Notes under the pieces: generated by a model
Told to the model about the DNA's origin: nothing
What the model saw: the letters and a program-made list of their open reading frames with translations, nothing else
Databases searched by the model: none
Translations under genes and position numbers: made by a program
Part shown: positions 60,061 to 64,000 of the stretch, one piece after another
Position numbering within the stretch: the stretch's first letter is position 1
How the letters are laid out: every line of letters begins with the position of its first letter
From: Planococcus chinensis
GTDB taxonomy: Bacteria > Bacillota > Bacilli > Bacillales_A > Planococcaceae
Reading direction: 5' to 3'
DNA length: 64,000 bases
NCBI RefSeq assembly: GCF_020071995.1
Contig: NZ_JABWTK010000010.1
Coordinates: forward strand, 1 to 64,000

Positions 60061-60483
60061 TTACAGACTGTTTGTTGTTGCATACGTGATTTCGTCTTCG
60101 TCGTGCACATCGACGCCGTTGTTGACATGGACGATGGTCCGCAGAATCAGTTTCCCTTTCGGATTTTCCAGGATCCATCGTTCATCCGGCACAATTTCGA
60201 ATTGATGCATGACCGTTGCTTTTGATTTAACAGATCCGATAAATTCGAGTGATTGTTTCGCGACAATATTTTCAATCACATCAAAATCACTGTCTTCCCG
60301 GTAATCCTCGATTTGCTTAATAACGTTCAGCTCAATAAATTCGATTTCCTGGTCGCTGTTGCCACCGGTAAAATAAACCGTCCCATTTAAGGTCTCGCCT
60401 TCTTCTAAATGCGGTCTTTCGACGACTGTATTGACTTTCAGTGAACCAATCCCGATGGAACTAAGAAATTGTTTAAAATGCAT
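60061..60483 (-). CDS. spo0M: Short Spo0M-family (arrestin-like) protein
   Basis: 140 residues, GGAGGG before the ATG. Matches the N-terminal arrestin-like half of Spo0M: SSIGIGSLKVNTVVERPHLEEGETLNGTVYFTGGNSDQEIEFIELNVIK and HQFEIVPDERW. Spo0M of Bacillus subtilis is about 258 residues, so this form has only one of the two beta-sandwich domains and ends naturally, without a frameshift that I can see. In non-sporulating relatives the family probably has a cell-envelope or cell-cycle role. Functional assignment is inference. Confidence 0.8.
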   Translation of the reverse strand: MHFKQFLSSIGIGSLKVNTVVERPHLEEGETLNGTVYFTGGNSDQEIEFIELNVIKQIEDYREDSDFDVIENIVAKQSLEFIGSVKSKATVMHQFEIVPDERWILENPKGKLILRTIVHVNNGVDVHDEDEITYATTNSL

Positions 60484-60545
60484 AAAGTTGCACCCTCCAG
60501 TATTTACTAGTCCTTCTTTACCACTAATGAAGTTTTCCTAAACCG

Positions 60546-61733
60546 TTAATGCAATTCGGTGTAATCGTATTGATGTTCCAGATTGGATTCATGTTTGTTG
60601 TAGCGCCGTTTGAATAATTTGTAGAAATGGGCTACCAGCACTTTCAGAATGGCGTAAGCCGGAATTCCAAGAATGACTCCTGCAATGCCGAACAAGGAAC
60701 CGGCGGTCAGCAAGACAAATATGATTGTGATCGGATGGATGATCATCGTTTTCCCCATAACCTGCGGTGAAATCAAATTGCTCTCGAAAATCTGTACGAT
60801 GGTCCAGACAATCCCTACTTTCAACAGCATAAATGGCGAAATAACAATGCCGACAATGGCAGCCGGTGTAAACGCGATTGCTGGGCCAATATACGGCACG
60901 ACACTTGTAACGCCGGCAAGGAAGCCGAACAGCAACGCGTAGTCAAGTCGGATGATCAGGAAGCCGATGTAGACCATCACACCAATGAAGATTCCGACAA
61001 TGATTTTCCCTTGGATATAGGCCCCGATTTGGCGGTCCGCTTCACGAAATACCGATTTCGTGTCTTCACGAAAACGCGGAGGCATCAATTTCAGGATATA
61101 TTCCGGAAATTTTTCTCCATCTTTCAATAAGTAGAACAAGATAAATGGCACAATGATGATTGAGAGAACGACCCCGGTCACAGTACTGATGAATTCCGTC
61201 AAACGTGCCAGCAGGCTGGTAGCGGTTGTCTGGAAAGTTTCGTTGAATGTCTCAGGCAGCGTCGTCAGCAGCTGTTCGATATTAAAACTCGAATCCACGT
61301 AGTAATCGCCGACATAGGAAGTCCTCAAAAAGGCATCCACATTGGTCAACAGCTGCATGAAATAATCCGGAAACTCCATAATCAGCCGCTGCGTCTGTTC
61401 GCGCAGGAACGGCAGCACCAGAACGATAAGCAAAGTGGTCAGTCCGGTCAATGCCACAAAGATAATGACAATTCCCCAAATCCTTGGAATTTTGAGGCCT
61501 TCCAGCATCCGAAGAACCGGACGCAGCAAATAGTACAGCACGAGCGCCAAGATGACCGGCAGGAAGATGGTCCGCATAAACAACAGAAGCGGATCAAAGA
61601 TGAACGACACTTCCCGGAAAATGAATATGACCAAGCCGATCAGCACTAATGCGATCAAAGTAAATAAGGTATTGGTTCCTCCGAGAAAACGGATAAAATT
61701 CGTATTGAAAAAAGATTGCTTTTCCGTCTCCAT
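60546..61733 (-). CDS. AI-2E (YtvI/PerM)-family transporter
   Basis: 395 residues, AGGAG before the ATG. About eight membrane helices with a large loop (about 150-200). Landmarks: PLLLFMRTIFLPVILALVLYYLLRPVL, SIIIVPFILFYLLKDGEKFP, GQYIQGKIIVG-type segment IGAYIQGKIIVGIFIGVMVYIGF, LAGVTSVVPYIGPAIAFTPAAIVG and MVMGKTMIIHP-like VMGKTMIIHPITIIFVLL. Members export autoinducers or exchange Na+/H+; the substrate here is unknown. Confidence 0.85.
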   Translation of the reverse strand: METEKQSFFNTNFIRFLGGTNTLFTLIALVLIGLVIFIFREVSFIFDPLLLFMRTIFLPVILALVLYYLLRPVLRMLEGLKIPRIWGIVIIFVALTGLTTLLIVLVLPFLREQTQRLIMEFPDYFMQLLTNVDAFLRTSYVGDYYVDSSFNIEQLLTTLPETFNETFQTTATSLLARLTEFISTVTGVVLSIIIVPFILFYLLKDGEKFPEYILKLMPPRFREDTKSVFREADRQIGAYIQGKIIVGIFIGVMVYIGFLIIRLDYALLFGFLAGVTSVVPYIGPAIAFTPAAIVGIVISPFMLLKVGIVWTIVQIFESNLISPQVMGKTMIIHPITIIFVLLTAGSLFGIAGVILGIPAYAILKVLVAHFYKLFKRRYNKHESNLEHQYDYTELH

Positions 61734-61792
61734 GCCACTCCTACTTTCTTTAAAATTCGTTATGCTGTTATTTTAGCATATTATCTGACATT

Positions 61793-62737
61793 TTAATTAA
61801 GTGGTTGGGACAAAAATTCCGAAAGCGCCTGGCGATTTTGTTCGACATCGATTTCAAGGACAGCACCTGCATTTGGGTAGCGTGCATCCCAGAACGTACC
61901 TTTGACAGGCACCGTCAAACGGCCAATATCACTTTTACCGCCTTTGGCAAGTTCGATGGCCAGCTTCACCTGGTCGGATGTCGGCAAATCAGTCTCAATA
62001 TACCCTTGAACCGCCCCTGCCAGTTTCGGGTATTGCGGGATTGCCGAGATGCTGATCATTTCATCTTTTAACGCAGCCAAAACTTGCTGCTGGCGGCGCA
62101 CGCGCCCAAAGTCCCCTTCATTGTCTGCGCGGAAACGCGCATAGCCCAGCAGTTCTTTGCCGTTTAAATCATGGACGCCTTTTTTCAGGGACACCCCGAT
62201 TTTTTCGGACATATCTTTTTCCACATCGACTTCCACGCCGTTTGGCGCTGCTATATCGACCATTTGTTCAAAGTTCGCAAAATCGATTTGGGCTACGTGA
62301 TGGATTTCCACCCCAAACATTTCACGCAGCGTATCGGCGAGGAGATTGGGGCCTCCCAAGTAATAAGCCGTGTTCAATTTATACGATTGGTATCCCGGTA
62401 TATCTGCATAAATATCACGCATGAATGAGGTCAGTTTTACTTCGTCTGTGTTTTTATCGTGCGACATCAGCATCATTGTATCCGACCGCGACTTTTCTTC
62501 CCCGCGGGAATCCACACCGATGATCAAGATATTCTGGAAATCCCCATTCTCCGGATCTCCGTCAAATTCCAATTTAGGCAAATCTGTATTTTCAGCTAGT
62601 TTATATCCACTTTGAAATTGCACAACAGCATAAATTCCGACTGCAACAATCGCCAGCAACAGCAGGAATAAAATGCCTCTGAATCGAAGCCTTTTTCTCT
62701 TGCGCCGGCTCCGGCTTGGCTTGAGTTCTTCTTCCAT
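61793..62737 (-). CDS. LytR-CpsA-Psr (LCP) family glycopolymer-peptidoglycan ligase
   Basis: 314 residues. Arg/Lys-rich N-terminus, one membrane helix (about 21-43), then the extracellular LCP domain: ILIIGVDSRGEEKSRSDTMMLMS (about residues 70-92), SFMRDIYADIPG, KLNTAYYLGGPNLLADTL, YARFRADNEGDFGRVRRQQQVL (about 198-219). Arg and Asp residues in these blocks bind the lipid pyrophosphate. Attaches wall teichoic acid or another polymer to peptidoglycan. Divergent from msrA. Confidence 0.9.
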   Translation of the reverse strand: MEEELKPSRSRRKRKRLRFRGILFLLLLAIVAVGIYAVVQFQSGYKLAENTDLPKLEFDGDPENGDFQNILIIGVDSRGEEKSRSDTMMLMSHDKNTDEVKLTSFMRDIYADIPGYQSYKLNTAYYLGGPNLLADTLREMFGVEIHHVAQIDFANFEQMVDIAAPNGVEVDVEKDMSEKIGVSLKKGVHDLNGKELLGYARFRADNEGDFGRVRRQQQVLAALKDEMISISAIPQYPKLAGAVQGYIETDLPTSDQVKLAIELAKGGKSDIGRLTVPVKGTFWDARYPNAGAVLEIDVEQNRQALSEFLSQPLN

Positions 62738-62887
62738 AATCTACACGTTCCTTTCTAGTTGATGCCTTACATGGGACGTCATAAGGCATGAAGAAGTTTC
62801 TGCTCAACTATTATAAACATATTTATTGTCGTAAAACAGTGGGAGTGGTAAGATTTTTTCTATATTAAGGCGAAAGGAGCCACCTTT

Positions 62888-63424
62888 ATGACAGAAAAAG
62901 CTACATTTGCAGGCGGCTGCTTCTGGTGCATGGTCAAACCGTTCGACCAGTTTGACGGCATTGACAGCGTCGTTTCCGGCTACACCGGCGGGCATGTTGA
63001 AAATCCAACATATGAGCAAGTCAAAACCGGCGCTACAGGCCATTTGGAATCAGTGGAAATCACTTTCCAACCCGATGTTTTCCCGTACGAACAGCTGCTT
63101 GAAATCTTTTGGCAGCAAATCGATCCGACCGACAACGACGGACAGTTCCAGGACCGCGGTTCGCAGTACCGCCCCGCCATTTTCGTACACAACGAAAAAC
63201 AGCGTGAGCTGGCCGAACAGTCGAAGCGCGACTTGGATGCAAGCGGCCGCTTCAAAAAGCCGGTCGTCACGGAAATTCTGGAAGCCGGACCGTTTTATGC
63301 GGCCGAAGACTATCACCAGGATTTCTATAAGAAGAACCCGGAGCATTACAAAGAAGACCGCGCCATTTCCGGCCGCGACGAATTCCTTTCTGAGACTTGG
63401 GAAAAAACCGAAGTCAACAAATAA
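62888..63424 (+). CDS. msrA: Peptide methionine-(S)-S-oxide reductase MsrA
   Basis: 178 residues, AAAGGAG before the ATG. Catalytic motif GGCFWC (about residues 9-14; nucleophile is the first Cys), [46 protein letters not shown] and [10 protein letters not shown]. Repairs oxidised methionine with thioredoxin. No msrB next to it. No obvious C-terminal recycling Cys, so it may use the second Cys of GGCFWC. Confidence 0.95.
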   Translation: MTEKATFAGGCFWCMVKPFDQFDGIDSVVSGYTGGHVENPTYEQVKTGATGHLESVEITFQPDVFPYEQLLEIFWQQIDPTDNDGQFQDRGSQYRPAIFVHNEKQRELAEQSKRDLDASGRFKKPVVTEILEAGPFYAAEDYHQDFYKKNPEHYKEDRAISGRDEFLSETWEKTEVNK

Positions 63425-63438
63425 ACCGGCTATTGTGT

Positions 63439-63477
63439 ACAGTGCGAAACCTTTTATGGTTTTGCACTGTTTTTTTT
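63439..63477 (+). terminator. Terminator of msrA
   Basis: ACAGTGC-GAAACC and GGTTTT-GCACTGT form a stem with one mismatch, followed by T8. 15 bp past the stop. Confidence 0.85.
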
Positions 63478-63540
63478 GTGAGTTAGGCTAGTGGATGAGT
63501 AATCGGGCGCAATAACTGCAAAACCGGGCATAAATCATAA

Positions 63541-63567
63541 AAAGGCGCCCATTTTCCGGGCGCCTTT
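63541..63567 (-). terminator. Terminator of the HAD-family gene
   Basis: AAAGGCGCCC (63541-63550) and GGGCGCCTTT (63558-63567) form a perfect 10-bp stem with A-rich sequence on the left, a T-run for minus-strand transcripts. 7 bp past the stop at 63575. Confidence 0.85.
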
Positions 63568-63574
63568 CCTTCTA

Positions 63575-64000
63575 TTATAAACTATTCAGCGCAATTTTTT
63601 TGCCAAGTACAATCTCACGTAGTTCCAGAAGCTCCTGAATTTCATAGGTCGGCTGGATGCCGGTCGGATTTTCTTTGCCAAACGGATTGTACCAGCACGT
63701 ATCGATGCCGTAATGATTGCCGCCTTGGATATCCGAGCTCAGCGAGTCGCCGACAATGAGGACCCCTTCTTTTGATGACAGCCCGAGCTGTTTAAAAGCG
63801 TAGTCAAAAATGCCGCTCTGCGGCTTTTGGTAGCCTGTTTCTTCTGAAATGATCACATGCGCAAAACGGTCGCTGAGCGGGGAATTCTGGATGCGTGCTT
63901 TCTGCACTTCCCCAAAGCCGTTGGTGATTACCGCGAGTGTGATGCCGTTAAGGCTATTCAATAGCTCATCTGCCCCCGGCATCAAATGCGATTCCTGCCC
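63575..64000 (-). CDS. HAD-superfamily hydrolase (YjjG/YfnB-type nucleotidase), N-terminus outside the window
   Basis: At least 141 codons; the frame stays open to the window edge, reading QESHLMPGADELLNSL. Motif II is VITNGFGEVQKARI (Thr about 30 residues from the first visible ATG), motif III Lys in GYQKPQSGIFDYAF, and motif IV VGDSLSSDIQGG. The first Asp motif (DxD) lies beyond 64000. NGFxxVQxxRI and YQKPxxxIF are typical of the pyrimidine nucleotidase group YjjG/YfnB that cleans up unusual nucleotides. Confidence 0.85.
   Translation of the reverse strand, partial: GQESHLMPGADELLNSLNGITLAVITNGFGEVQKARIQNSPLSDRFAHVIISEETGYQKPQSGIFDYAFKQLGLSSKEGVLIVGDSLSSDIQGGNHYGIDTCWYNPFGKENPTGIQPTYEIQELLELREIVLGKKIALNSL

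Overview
The window looks like the chromosome of a low-GC Gram-positive bacterium of the Bacillales, most likely a Planococcus-type member of the Planococcaceae. That placement is inference. It rests on strong AGGAGG ribosome binding sites, many Rho-independent hairpin terminators, an S-box SAM riboswitch and a TPP riboswitch in Bacillus-type settings, lipoproteins with LAAC lipoboxes, and a TatA / LCP / LTA-synthase / Spo0M / YkoFEDC / MetNPQ gene set. No rRNA, tRNA or CRISPR array was seen.

Layout. 1-8 kb: the tail of an IS3 transposase, tatA, a CDF metal exporter, an acetyltransferase, a divergent adhA/adhR pair with a 19-bp-spacer MerR-type promoter, a frameshifted kinase-like gene, and a Crp/Fnr regulator gene between two small YdcZ-type (DUF606) transporters. 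8-21 kb: sstT, an LTA-synthase-like enzyme, several small membrane proteins, a nucleotidyltransferase, a TRM11-like methyltransferase, a FixH/PepSY pair, a MATE exporter and a lipid-type MBL hydrolase. 22-28 kb: a D-tartrate dehydratase with a GntR regulator, a PQQ-type sugar dehydrogenase lipoprotein, and a zone of decayed genes and an IS relic.

28-38 kb is an alpha-glucoside utilisation locus: two GH13 glucosidases, a ROK glucokinase, a binding protein, two permeases and a LacI regulator. It has three LacI-type operators. A decayed fragment of an MsmX/MalK-type ATPase lies between the glucokinase and the binding-protein gene, so the importer probably borrows a shared ATPase. 38-39.5 kb is an IS110-family element. 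40-44 kb holds two consecutive divergent GNAT / MocR modules. 44-48 kb is a SAM-riboswitch-controlled metN-metP-metQ operon that ends in an iron-type alcohol dehydrogenase, which suggests uptake and reduction or oxidation of a methionine-related oxo/hydroxy acid.

48-64 kb: an unrecognised TPR-like protein, a luciferase-like monooxygenase with a promoter-proximal operator, a Bax-inhibitor-like membrane protein, fructokinase plus sucrose-6-phosphate hydrolase, a TPP-riboswitch ykoFEDC thiamine-precursor transporter, an acetyltransferase, a short Spo0M, an AI-2E family exporter, an LCP ligase, msrA and a HAD phosphatase running off the edge.

Start codons were moved from the longest possible ORF to an internal start wherever a Shine-Dalgarno sequence decided it.
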